From Campylobacterota bacterium (GTDB lineage Bacteria > Campylobacterota > Campylobacteria > Campylobacterales > SZUA-545), in the NCBI GenBank assembly GCA_003561815.1, contig PWVP01000254.1, forward strand, positions 1 through 9,386: a stretch of 9,386 nt of DNA, given 5' to 3'. The notes under the pieces were generated by a model. That model saw only the letters and a list, made by a program, of their open reading frames with translations, was not told where the DNA came from and searched no databases. This document shows positions 1-6,779 of the stretch, piece by piece. Made by a program: the position numbers and the translations under genes. Numbering within the stretch: position 1 is the first letter of the stretch; each line of letters opens with the position of its first letter.

Positions 1-330
1 AGGCTTGTCGCCAGAGCGGGAAGGGGTGGGCACCAGAAGCGTGTCTCGAAGGTTGCTGAGGACCAAGTACGGTATGCGCCGGGCACGGGCACGGCGGGCC
101 AGGTACTTGATCAGCCCAGCCTGGTTCACGGTGACGGTGGGCACAGTAAGGCCCAACAAAGCAAAAGGCTGTTCTTTGATGCAAAGCGTAAGCGCCCGCA
201 GGGGGCCACCAACACCCACCGGGTCATCGGACGCGAAAGGCTCCGTAGCCGTCAGCTCTAGATGGGCGGCAGTCCCCAGACGTTCCTGAAAGATGGCTAA
301 AGCCGAGTCCACGTAGGCAGTAGTAGGCAT
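1..330 (-). CDS. N-terminal part of an unrecognised protein, last visible gene of the operon (cut by window edge)
   Basis: An open frame of 110 codons runs from an ATG at 330-328 to the window edge with no stop, so this is the 5' part of a longer gene. The peptide starts MPTTAYVDSALAIFQERLG and ends VLSNLRDTLLVPTPSRSGDKP just before the edge. The stretch around residues 70-100 (AGLIKYLARRARARRIPYLVLSNLRD) resembles the N-terminal domains of large restriction-type proteins, in which a segment of this shape precedes a methylase or helicase. That is a weak impression, and the catalytic part is outside the window. The start lies six bases after the stop of the preceding gene, in the same frame, with no clear Shine-Dalgarno sequence, so translation may depend on reinitiation. 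Operon position ties it to the two ATPases and the PLD gene. The coding call is firm; the function is unknown. Confidence 0.7.
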   Translation of the reverse strand, partial: MPTTAYVDSALAIFQERLGTAAHLELTATEPFASDDPVGVGGPLRALTLCIKEQPFALLGLTVPTVTVNQAGLIKYLARRARARRIPYLVLSNLRDTLLVPTPSRSGDKP

Positions 331-336
331 CGTGCG

Positions 337-1605
337 CTATGAGGATGCTGGTTTTGGCGCTTCTAGAAACCGAGCGTGGGCAAGATCGCCCATTCGGTTG
401 ACGGTGAAGCGTATCTCGTAGGGGTTGGCTTTCTGATAAGCGATAATGGCCTCCCGGGCCACCGCTGGCTCGATGATGAAGCCGTCCTCCAGCAACGCCT
501 CAATACCGGCCACCAACGCCGTTTCTAGGATGGGCGCGTAGCCGCCGGCGCTGTGGATGGCCTGCCACGCTCGGTATAACCGAGGAGCGATGCTCTCTGG
601 ATCTGCTAGAGGCTTGGCCGGCATCTCCCAAGCGTCAGCCGCGGTCTTGAAAAAGCGAGTCGCCAGAAAATCCGCTATGTGGATCTCGCTCTCCACGTCG
701 GCCAGCGCCTCGCCCCAAGCTACGCCAGCCGGCGTGAAAGTGTAGCTGTAGCGAAAGGGATCCGGCTTGTTCAGCAGACCAATATCCGCATACGGCTCGA
801 CGCGAGGACGACTGGCTTCCTCTCGGGCCCCACCCCCGGAATAGGACTGTCCACGCCACTTCTCAATGCTGGTTGCAGCATGTGAGAGTGTCTCGATCCG
901 GTCTCGCTCGTCGGCTGAGAGAAGGCGACGACGGTGACGCTTGATAAGTGCGCGGTAGATCTTTGGCAGCCGGTCTCCGGCGTCTCGATCATTGAAGCCG
1001 TCCGCTGTCTCTTCCACAAGTTCACCGAATAGCGGGCCGACGACCTCGCCGTCGTTCTCTAATAGGGAGTAGAGCAGGAGCAACGCTTGAGCGCGAGTTA
1101 GGCCCAGCGGATTAGCATCAGGTAGGTACTCCAAGAAGGCTTTGAGCTCTGCTTCGGGCGTGAAGTGGAGCAAGGAGAGCGCGCGTGTGTTGGGTGAGTA
1201 GGTGCCCGCCCGAACAAAGCCAAGACTTACACCCAGTGGCGGATACTTGCGTCCATCGTTTTGCACCAGTTTCCCGGTCTGCGATGGCAGGGACGGATCG
1301 GCCAGATAGAGGTCCTGTAGTTCCATGGACGCGATTCTCTCTCCGTCCTCTCCATCTTCGCTCCAGCTGGCTGCCTGCTTCTTCAACCCGTTGTAGACCC
1401 GATCATAGAGGCGCCGCCGGATATAGGCCACTCTATCAGCACTAAGCGGGACTCTCACTCTGCTCATCACCGTTCGGGTCAGGTCGCTACCCAGGTTCTC
1501 CAGGCTGGAGGTGTTCACGGCCACCACCCGGCGAACCAAGCGCTTGAGATACCCCAATCGCTGCATACATCGCGCGGTGCTGTCAAGAACGCGGATCTCG
1601 GCCAC
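337..1605 (-). CDS. Unrecognised 422-residue protein with a probable winged-helix segment
   Basis: The protein is soluble, with no signal peptide or membrane segment. The N-terminus is basic and helical (residues 12-75, many Arg/Lys). A leucine-rich helical stretch follows (about 168-197), then a strongly basic patch IKRHRRRLL (221-229). The segment at 268-296, RVEPYADIGLLNKPDPFRY followed by the strand-like SYTFTPAG, looks like the winged-helix regions found in accessory proteins of restriction-like systems, which argues for DNA binding. I cannot name the family. The start is the GTG at 1605, only two bases after the stop of the HerA-like gene, so the two are probably translationally coupled. 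In this setting it could be a DNA-recognition or scaffold subunit that works with the ATPase; that is inference from position and from the wing-like segment. Confidence 0.75.
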   Translation of the reverse strand: MAEIRVLDSTARCMQRLGYLKRLVRRVVAVNTSSLENLGSDLTRTVMSRVRVPLSADRVAYIRRRLYDRVYNGLKKQAASWSEDGEDGERIASMELQDLYLADPSLPSQTGKLVQNDGRKYPPLGVSLGFVRAGTYSPNTRALSLLHFTPEAELKAFLEYLPDANPLGLTRAQALLLLYSLLENDGEVVGPLFGELVEETADGFNDRDAGDRLPKIYRALIKRHRRRLLSADERDRIETLSHAATSIEKWRGQSYSGGGAREEASRPRVEPYADIGLLNKPDPFRYSYTFTPAGVAWGEALADVESEIHIADFLATRFFKTAADAWEMPAKPLADPESIAPRLYRAWQAIHSAGGYAPILETALVAGIEALLEDGFIIEPAVAREAIIAYQKANPYEIRFTVNRMGDLAHARFLEAPKPASS

Positions 1606-1607
1606 GC

Positions 1608-2990
1608 TCAGAACCCCCCGTGGACGCTGACGCGGGGGCGGATGTCAACGATGATAGCACGCTCGGCCTCAGTGTTGGAGATCAAGGCCTGCCCCACGTC
1701 TAGGCTGCGTAGGATTTCATCGAGTTCCAACGTCCGATTGGCGTAGCGAACCTGCTGTGGCAGGTTTGATTTAAGATTGCGCTGGACGTAGTCAATGTCC
1801 CCCTGCACAGTCAACTTGTGAGCAATAAGGGTATCCACTTGGGCCAGCAGGCGGCGATCCAGAGCAGTCGGCTGCTGCGTCGCTACTATGAACGAAAGTC
1901 CGTAGTTGCGTCCTTCACGAACAAAACGCACCAACATGTCGCCGGCTGCCGTGCGCCGCTCGGACGGCAACACATTTTGTGCCTCATCCAGTGCCACCCA
2001 GGTCGGGGGGATGGACTCCGCGAGACTCCGCTTGATGCGCAACTGTTCCTCAGACGATAGATCGGGACGGATAGCTAAGTGTTTTTCCGCCTCAGACGCC
2101 TCCGTTCGGGCGTCGAGCAAGCGCCTGATGATAGCGCTCAAGACGACCAGGCGCAGAGGTCCCGACATACGATTCATAACCAGCACGTTCATCTGGCCGG
2201 GCGCTAGCAGATCGCGCAGCGGGGTGCCCTCGTCTTGGAACAACGGATTGCGGCGAAACGTCGTCAATTGCTGCAGCACGGCGCGGCGCGTCTGCACGCG
2301 ATAGCTGCCCTGGATCTCACTGTCTAGTTTGATGCAGGCAGTAAGATCCTCCAGTGAGTAGGCTGGCCTCGGCGTTCGTTTGCCCCCCTCGCCTTCCCAG
2401 CCCTCGACGGTGACCTTTAGGTAGGCATCGTTGAGCAACTGCCCCATACGATCCTGATAGATGTCCAGATCGAGCAGATAGCCCCAGTCGGCGGCGGCGA
2501 AGTCAGAAGTTCGCACTGCGAACTCACGGTGACCAGCAGGAGTCGTCTCAGTCCGAGTGCCCAGGGGTATCCAAACTTGCACGTCAAGGGGCTCGGGTTG
2601 CAGGTCCCAGCCACGCCATACGGCTCGCTGCTCTTGGATCACCCGTCGATCCGCTGCTTCGGTGAGACTGATGTCGGTCCACTGGAAGATCCCCAAGGTG
2701 TCAAACAACAAGATCGCGCGACTTCGGTCCATGTGGGAGATACTGCTCTCAGTCCGTCGCGTGCACAAGCTCTCTAGCATAGACCCCATTGTGTAGGACT
2801 TGCCGGACCCCCGCTTGCCAACAATGGAGATAACGTGGGGGTGCGCAGCGTCGAAGCGTACGTCGGTCAGCGGACCCGTCTCGGCCAGTCGGCCCAGGTA
2901 GAGCCACGCCGTGCCGCACTCGTCCGGGTCGCCAACGATCAGATTCTTTCCAGTGAGCAGCCGGGGCTTAACGGTAAATTTCTTCATCAC
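1608..2990 (-). CDS. HerA/FtsK-like P-loop ATPase
   Basis: This 460-residue protein is a P-loop ATPase of the HerA/FtsK type, whose members form hexameric DNA-translocating motors, often paired with a nuclease. Walker A is GKRGSGKS at residues 58-65. Walker B is WVALDEAQN at 331-339, with the acidic pair D335/E336. RNYGLSFIVATQQPTALD (361-378) is the typical HerA region in which a sensor Gln follows the ATQ motif. The N-terminal 45 residues resemble the small HerA-type barrel domain, including the phrase YLGRL at 31-35. The start can be GTG at 2990 (overlapping the previous stop as GTGA) or ATG at 2987 (TGATG overlap); both imply coupled translation with the upstream AAA ATPase gene. It lies in the middle of the operon. 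The likely role is to drive DNA movement or remodelling for the PLD nuclease module encoded first in the operon. The family call is confident; the substrate is inferred. Confidence 0.9.
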   Translation of the reverse strand: MMKKFTVKPRLLTGKNLIVGDPDECGTAWLYLGRLAETGPLTDVRFDAAHPHVISIVGKRGSGKSYTMGSMLESLCTRRTESSISHMDRSRAILLFDTLGIFQWTDISLTEAADRRVIQEQRAVWRGWDLQPEPLDVQVWIPLGTRTETTPAGHREFAVRTSDFAAADWGYLLDLDIYQDRMGQLLNDAYLKVTVEGWEGEGGKRTPRPAYSLEDLTACIKLDSEIQGSYRVQTRRAVLQQLTTFRRNPLFQDEGTPLRDLLAPGQMNVLVMNRMSGPLRLVVLSAIIRRLLDARTEASEAEKHLAIRPDLSSEEQLRIKRSLAESIPPTWVALDEAQNVLPSERRTAAGDMLVRFVREGRNYGLSFIVATQQPTALDRRLLAQVDTLIAHKLTVQGDIDYVQRNLKSNLPQQVRYANRTLELDEILRSLDVGQALISNTEAERAIIVDIRPRVSVHGGF

Positions 2991-4147
2991 GCAAAGACGT
3001 ACTGAGCCACGCCGTTGACAATGCCTTCGTCCACCAGGTACTTCTCCTCATCCCACGCCTGGATAGTGCACTCATTTATGGCGTTGATGATGTAGCGCGG
3101 CAGCGCGCGTGTTGGGTCCTGGGTGGCGTAGTCGGCTAGCAATTCAAAAGCGCTATGTTCGAAGGGATAGACGCCCAAGTCCACGTCTAGTCCTTGCTCG
3201 GAGATGCGCGCGCTAGCTTGTTCTTGGTCAATCAGGTTCTGGAGCAGTTCACTCACGAACGTCTTCACGTTTGAGACGGCGGGTAAAGGTGGAATATCTA
3301 TGTAGTTGCTTGTGCCAATGCGCCCCTGCACGTCACCTCGCCGCAGCATCTCAGGTGCATCGTCGAGGACGTCAGCCTTAAAGCCAACCAGGAAGCCTAC
3401 GCTAGCGTTTGCTGGCTCTGCTAAGCGGCGGAAATACTGGTGAATCGATTCGCTGGCGTCGCCCGTTCTCACGTTTTGTAGTTCCTCCACTTCGTCCAAG
3501 AGGAATATCAGTTTCTCGCCAACCTCGCCAGCCAGGTTACCTATGGCTACGAGCACGTTCACCAGATCGCCAGCGCCGACCTCCCCGAGATTGCGGGTGA
3601 GCGAAAGGCTGCTTAGCTCACTGGTCCTGAGAGACTGACCGGTGAGCCAGCGCCAGGCGACGAATGTGGACTCACCGGAAGCGCGCAACTCTTTGAGGGC
3701 CAGGGCAATGTTGGGATCTTCCACCATCTCTTGCAGGGCAGCATTGAGGCTGGAGACCTTTTCAAACAGACGCCGCACCCAGCCGGCCACAGTCTCCTTT
3801 CCTAAGACTTCCATCAACTGCATATGGAGATGGCTGGCCGTTGACTTGCTGCGCATCTCGACCGTGACGTAGTGTGTACGTGGCACACCCGGACAGGAAC
3901 TGGGAGTGTCGGTCTTAAGGTGATGTTCCAGATAGAAGAGGGTCTGTGTCTTGCCCGAGCCATACGGGCCCCATACCATGATCTTTGGCACCCCCGGCGC
4001 GATGAAAGAGCGTCGCAACTGGCGTTGGAGGCGTTTCTTGATGTCGTCCCGCCCAAAGTAGAAGCGGGCATCGGCAGGATTGATCTGGGGGTCAATGGTG
4101 AAGTTGAGGCGATCGTTGAGGCAGAACCAATCCGTGAATTCAGTCAT
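2987..4147 (-). CDS. AAA+ ATPase, ORC/BrxC-like
   Basis: This 386-residue protein has one AAA-type P-loop module. The pre-domain segment ARFYFGRDDIKKRLQRQL (27-44) is the usual entry to ORC/Cdc6- and STAND-like ATPases. Walker A is GPYGSGKT (60-67). Walker B is LIFLLDEVEEL (213-223), with D218/E219. A sensor-1-like strand GFLVGFKADV (251-260) and a sensor-2-like helix DPTRALPRYIINAINE (344-359) follow. The P-loop ATPases of BREX (BrxC/BrxD) have a similar plan, but this protein is much shorter than BrxC and I would not give it that name. The start is the ATG at 4147, preceded by AGGAG nine bases upstream. Its 3' end overlaps the HerA-like gene. Two different ATPases side by side suggest a switch or loader (this one) and a motor (HerA-like). 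That division of labour is inference. Confidence 0.88.
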   Translation of the reverse strand: MTEFTDWFCLNDRLNFTIDPQINPADARFYFGRDDIKKRLQRQLRRSFIAPGVPKIMVWGPYGSGKTQTLFYLEHHLKTDTPSSCPGVPRTHYVTVEMRSKSTASHLHMQLMEVLGKETVAGWVRRLFEKVSSLNAALQEMVEDPNIALALKELRASGESTFVAWRWLTGQSLRTSELSSLSLTRNLGEVGAGDLVNVLVAIGNLAGEVGEKLIFLLDEVEELQNVRTGDASESIHQYFRRLAEPANASVGFLVGFKADVLDDAPEMLRRGDVQGRIGTSNYIDIPPLPAVSNVKTFVSELLQNLIDQEQASARISEQGLDVDLGVYPFEHSAFELLADYATQDPTRALPRYIINAINECTIQAWDEEKYLVDEGIVNGVAQYVFA

Positions 4148-4156
4148 CTTCTCATT

Positions 4157-4161
4157 CTCCT
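4157..4161 (-). promoter_or_regulatory. Shine-Dalgarno sequence of the AAA ATPase gene
   Basis: Read on the minus strand the sequence is AAAGGAG, with AGGAG at 4161-4157, nine bases before the ATG at 4147. It fixes that start over the out-of-frame ATG at 4155. This is the only clear ribosome binding site in the left operon; the genes downstream rely on overlap or very short gaps. Confidence 0.7.
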
Positions 4162-4171
4162 TTAGGCAGCC

Positions 4172-5251
4172 CTAGTTAGTAGCCTGGATGGCCTTCACAA
4201 GCTGGCTTGTTGAGCGCAAGCCGAAGCTACTCCACTGATACAGATCGTGTATGATGGCTCGCCCGTGTCCTCGCGCAGAGATCATCATACCCAGTTCAAT
4301 ATTGTGACGTAATCCACTCTCGGTCAGATTGCCAGACCCAAAAAGGGCGAAGCTCTCTGTCTCATCTCGGCTCCAAACCAAGTACAACTTGGCATGGATA
4401 TCGCGATTGTAACGGATCTCAACGAGTGGACACTCTCGCAGCACTTCCACGCCAGCCTGGTGATACGTTTCAGTCGGTTCCCTGGTGACTACATACAGTC
4501 GGGTGCCATCGGCTTCTGTCTTCTCGGTGATGGCCTCTAGTTCAAACGGGGTTCCGGCCAGGTCACCGATGAACGGGCTGACGACTACCATCGTCTGCGC
4601 CACGGTGCCACCCAGTAGATAGCGCTGAAGGAACCGCTCAACGGGCCGGTCGGTAATCACCTGAGCGTACGGTGGAATGATGCCCTCGACAGGGCTCTCA
4701 TCGCCGTCCAATGCTCCTTTGGCCTGCACTTCAAGCTCAACTAGCTGCCGGAAGTGGGGATTAGCCAGGATTGCCTCTCGGATTTCGCCAATGGTCATCG
4801 GGCGCTTGTCCGTGTCGTAGCGACAGTAGAAGTCGGTACGATTGGTCAGAGTGACCATGTGCGGACGGCGCTCGCTGAAAGGTACATGGAAGACAATGAT
4901 TCCCTGGTCGAAACCAGTCTCATAGACCCCAACCTCCAGTCCCCCGACACGGTCTCGGACTCCATCTAGACAGGTCTGACGCATCGCCTGAGCGATGGTA
5001 TGAGGCTCAGGAACTGGTATGAGATCTTCAGCCCGACCGAAATGGTCTTCCCGGATACCTACAATCAGATAGCCTCCGCTGCTATTCGCTAGAGCCGTGA
5101 CGTCCCGTAGCATCTCGCGTCGATCCTGCGGTCGCCCACTGTACGGTGACTCCTTGTACTCGAGATACGGTCCCTCGGGCACTTGGTTCTCCACGAGCAG
5201 GCGGATGTCGTCGAGAGAGATATCTCGCACTGAACGTCCGCCGAAAATCAT
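4172..5251 (-). CDS. AlbA_2 (Schlafen-like) domain fused to a single-HKD phospholipase-D-type nuclease domain
   Basis: The 359-residue protein has two parts. Residues 13-161 are an AlbA_2 domain (the divergent AAA_4/Schlafen fold). They show the opening GPYLEYKES (27-35), the glycine-rich strand NSSGGYLIVGIRED (56-69) and the closing pattern FYCRYDTDKRPMTIGEI (141-157). Residues about 215-345 are a PLD-like domain: strand MVVVSPFIGD (221-230), then HAKLYLV with H286 and K288, then GSGNLTESGL (305-314) and E319. This is the one-HKD form seen in nucleases such as BfiI and DrmC-type proteins, which act as dimers. It is first in the operon, followed 24 bases later by the AAA ATPase. It is the best candidate for the DNA-cutting or nucleic-acid-binding effector. 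The start is the ATG at 5251 with only a weak upstream AAGG. No residue expected for a single HKD seems missing, but activity is not proven. Confidence 0.88.
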   Translation of the reverse strand: MIFGGRSVRDISLDDIRLLVENQVPEGPYLEYKESPYSGRPQDRREMLRDVTALANSSGGYLIVGIREDHFGRAEDLIPVPEPHTIAQAMRQTCLDGVRDRVGGLEVGVYETGFDQGIIVFHVPFSERRPHMVTLTNRTDFYCRYDTDKRPMTIGEIREAILANPHFRQLVELEVQAKGALDGDESPVEGIIPPYAQVITDRPVERFLQRYLLGGTVAQTMVVVSPFIGDLAGTPFELEAITEKTEADGTRLYVVTREPTETYHQAGVEVLRECPLVEIRYNRDIHAKLYLVWSRDETESFALFGSGNLTESGLRHNIELGMMISARGHGRAIIHDLYQWSSFGLRSTSQLVKAIQATN

Positions 5252-5399
5252 TGCCTTGTCGAGCTTTCCGATCTAGATCCTGGCAGCAGTGACACTATGC
5301 TATGCATTCTACTCTTGGCTCACATTGATGGTTCATATGATCGCAGTCCGGAGGAACCCACATAACCAATGAACTACCGATTCCAGAAGCTGTCTCTTC

Positions 5400-5417
5400 C
5401 CAAACTCTAAGGTTTGG
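5400..5417 (-). promoter_or_regulatory. Hairpin in the operon leader
   Basis: A perfect six-base inverted repeat, CCAAAC and GTTTGG, is separated by six bases. It lies about 20 bases into the predicted leader of the left operon. No T-run follows, so it is not an intrinsic terminator. It may stabilise or regulate the long leader of about 185 bases. Confidence 0.4.
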
Positions 5418-5427
5418 TCGAGAGGGA

Positions 5428-5435
5428 GGTGCACC
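5428..5435. promoter_or_regulatory. Palindrome GGTGCACC at the predicted transcription start
   Basis: This perfect eight-base palindrome begins about where transcription from the TATAAT box at 5448-5443 would start. A site here could be an operator. Support is positional only; the palindrome is short. Confidence 0.3.
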
Positions 5436-5442
5436 AGGTGCT

Positions 5443-5471
5443 ATTATAGGGCATTTGCCCGTGACTGACAA
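5443..5471 (-). promoter_or_regulatory. Sigma70-type promoter of the five-gene operon
   Basis: On the minus strand, TTGTCA (5471-5466, five of six consensus bases) is followed by a 17-base spacer and a perfect TATAAT (5448-5443). It is the best promoter match I found in the window, and it points at the AlbA_2-PLD gene starting at 5251. Transcription would start near 5437. The spacer contains the inverted repeat GGGCA/TGCCC, so a repressor could sit between the two boxes. Confidence 0.65.
5449..5460. promoter_or_regulatory. Inverted repeat in the promoter spacer, candidate operator
   Basis: GGGCA and TGCCC flank two central bases (12 bases in all) exactly between the -35 and -10 boxes of the operon promoter. 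A second small palindrome, CCCCATTGGGG, lies just upstream of the -35 box at 5481-5491. The placement is typical for repressor sites, but no binding protein can be assigned. Confidence 0.4.
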
Positions 5472-5564
5472 ACAGTTGAACCCCATTGGGGGAGACTGAT
5501 TGCCACGTGACTTGCCGAGCACGGATGGCTCCAGTAGAGGTCGTGTCGTGGGGGCACCATCCTC

Positions 5565-5827
5565 TTGGGAGTCGAAGTTATCACTCACGATAGGACCAAT
5601 GACCTGGACCAACCAAGCCTGGACGAGCTGATCTCCTTGCGAGAGGCGGCGAAGCTGAACGGAATGTCCGCCAGCCACCTTCTTCTTCTCGTCGGCCGAG
5701 GGGACATCTGGGGCCGAAAGATCGGTCGCGATCGGGTTACTACCGCTCAGCCGGTCCAGAGTACGTGGCTCAGGATCACCGCTCCGGGGCAAAGCCGAAG
5801 AAGCCGAGACTGACCTCGAATTCTTGA
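5565..5827 (+). pseudogene. Frameshifted helix-turn-helix (excisionase/MerR-like) gene
   Basis: From a TTG at 5565 the frame encodes a helix-turn-helix domain of the kind annotated as excisionase or HTH_17: LDELISLREAAKLNGMSASH, then LLLLVGRGDIWGRKIGRD and RVTTAQPVQ (residues about 19-65). The current frame then continues with unlike sequence (STWLRITAPG) and stops at 5811-5813. If one G is restored after the CAG at 5757-5759, the sequence reads on as EYVAQDHRSGAKPKKPRLTSNS and stops at 5825-5827. That is the expected EYL-type helix end and a basic, proline/lysine-rich tail. The gene therefore lost one base, either truly or as a sequence error. There is no clear ribosome binding site, and an in-frame TAG at 5535 limits the 5' extension. 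Such small proteins bind DNA as transcription or recombination factors. The operon promoter is just upstream on the other strand, so it might once have regulated it. Confidence 0.7.
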
Positions 5828-5944
5828 CCAATCGATTGACATTGCAGGTGTTATCACTGATGATTCGACTGAGCTTCGAGACTGCTTCGTTAACTCGATT
5901 CGACCGGTCTCTTTCAGATACATTCGCCGGTGGCGGCCGTCCAA

Positions 5945-6715
5945 TCAATCGCGAGAGGAGTTTCGGTCGTGGATGGCGGGAGCGGATGGTAGCGGTTCAG
6001 GAGGCGACAGGAACCGCAGACCTGTCGCTTTCAGCGCTTCTAACCCTTCCACGCCAAGAGGTAGTTTCTCGTACAGGTGAGGTCGGCGCGTCTCCCACGA
6101 GACACGCCAGCGACCGTCCCGCAGCACCTGGGCCTCCTTTCCCAAGGCGTGGCTGCATTGGCGGTTACCCTCAATCAGGACAGGGTGCCGCGGCGGGCTG
6201 GAACTGGGGAAAACCACGTTGCTCTTGAGGCGCTTCGTCCGGTGGGTGACGTGTGTCTCCCACTGCTCTGCTTCTCGGAGGAAGCCCTGACGGATGCCCC
6301 ACTCGATGTTATACTCATCCACGTCTCCCTTGTCCCTCACCTCGCGCTGTGAGATGAAGATGTAGGTCCTAAAGCCCGAGGGGTATCGGTCCACCGGTGT
6401 ACCCGGCGTGCAGCGGTAGTTAAATAGGATCTCCCCGTCACCCCAAGCCTGATCCTGCCAGGCGATCACCTTGTCTTGGAGGTAGCGCGCCTTCTCTCGT
6501 TTCTTGAAAGTGGCTCTCTTTCCCTCCCGATCCTTCAGCTCAACCGTCGATTCATGCTCGAGCACCTCGTACAGGGCCTTGTAGGAGCGATCCTGAATCG
6601 CTTTGTGCAGGACCTTCAAAGCATCGCTCAATACGTCTGACCAAGGCAGCGGGAGTAGAGCAGCTATCAGCTTGTCAGCCAGAGTCTGGCATGCGTTGTC
6701 GTCTTCATTGGTCAT
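5945..6715 (-). CDS. Unrecognised protein of about 256 residues
   Basis: I do not recognise this family. With the ATG at 6715 the protein starts MTNEDDNACQTLADKL. A GTG at 6733 would add six residues but lies at the predicted transcription start, so the ATG is preferred. The N-terminal third is helical, with a basic stretch (REGKRATFKKREKARYLQDK). The middle is beta-rich and conserved-looking: GDGEILFNYRCTPGTPVDRY, then TYIFISQREVRDKGDVDEYN and IEWGIRQGFL. Near the C-terminus come the phrases DGRWRVSWETRRPHLYEKL. No signal peptide or membrane segment is seen. After PLGVEG the last 35 or so residues look unlike the rest. A one-base shift near 6052 would give a WKG ending with a TAG at 6042-6040, so the tail may be frameshift-extended. 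The gene is divergent from the RT gene, with 277 bases between them. Confidence 0.7.
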   Translation of the reverse strand: MTNEDDNACQTLADKLIAALLPLPWSDVLSDALKVLHKAIQDRSYKALYEVLEHESTVELKDREGKRATFKKREKARYLQDKVIAWQDQAWGDGEILFNYRCTPGTPVDRYPSGFRTYIFISQREVRDKGDVDEYNIEWGIRQGFLREAEQWETHVTHRTKRLKSNVVFPSSSPPRHPVLIEGNRQCSHALGKEAQVLRDGRWRVSWETRRPHLYEKLPLGVEGLEALKATGLRFLSPPEPLPSAPAIHDRNSSRD

Positions 6716-6740
6716 ATGAGAGCAAGAGCTCACTCTGACT

Positions 6741-6770
6741 ATGATCTCATGCTGTGACGCCGTTTGTCAA
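6741..6770 (-). promoter_or_regulatory. Promoter candidate for the unrecognised minus-strand gene
   Basis: On the minus strand a perfect TTGACA (6770-6765) is followed by an 18-base spacer and GATCAT (6746-6741, four of six consensus bases). Transcription would start near 6735, about 20 bases before the ATG at 6715. That short leader has no Shine-Dalgarno sequence. Confidence 0.45.
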
Positions 6771-6779
6771 GCGGTCTCG

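Noticed and set aside
5..289. 94-codon plus-strand open frame at the left edge
   Set aside because: It is the shadow of the minus-strand partial gene that continues the operon; it is Arg/Ser-rich with no domain.
2987..4147. Naming the AAA ATPase as BrxC or BrxD of BREX
   Set aside because: The general plan is similar, but the length is wrong for BrxC and no other BREX marker (PglZ, BrxA, BrxB, PglX) is visible in the window.
5341..5499. Plus-strand open stretch of about 53 codons with protein-like text (ITNELPIPEAVSS, then PVTDKQLNPIGGD)
   Set aside because: It has no start codon or ribosome binding site and overlaps the strong minus-strand promoter. It might be a gene remnant, but the evidence is too thin to annotate.
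5295..5948. 217-codon open frame on the minus strand across the HTH pseudogene
   Set aside because: It is antisense to a recognisable HTH coding sequence, contains the operon promoter and palindromes, is rich in Ser/Pro/Arg without domain features, and has no ribosome binding site.
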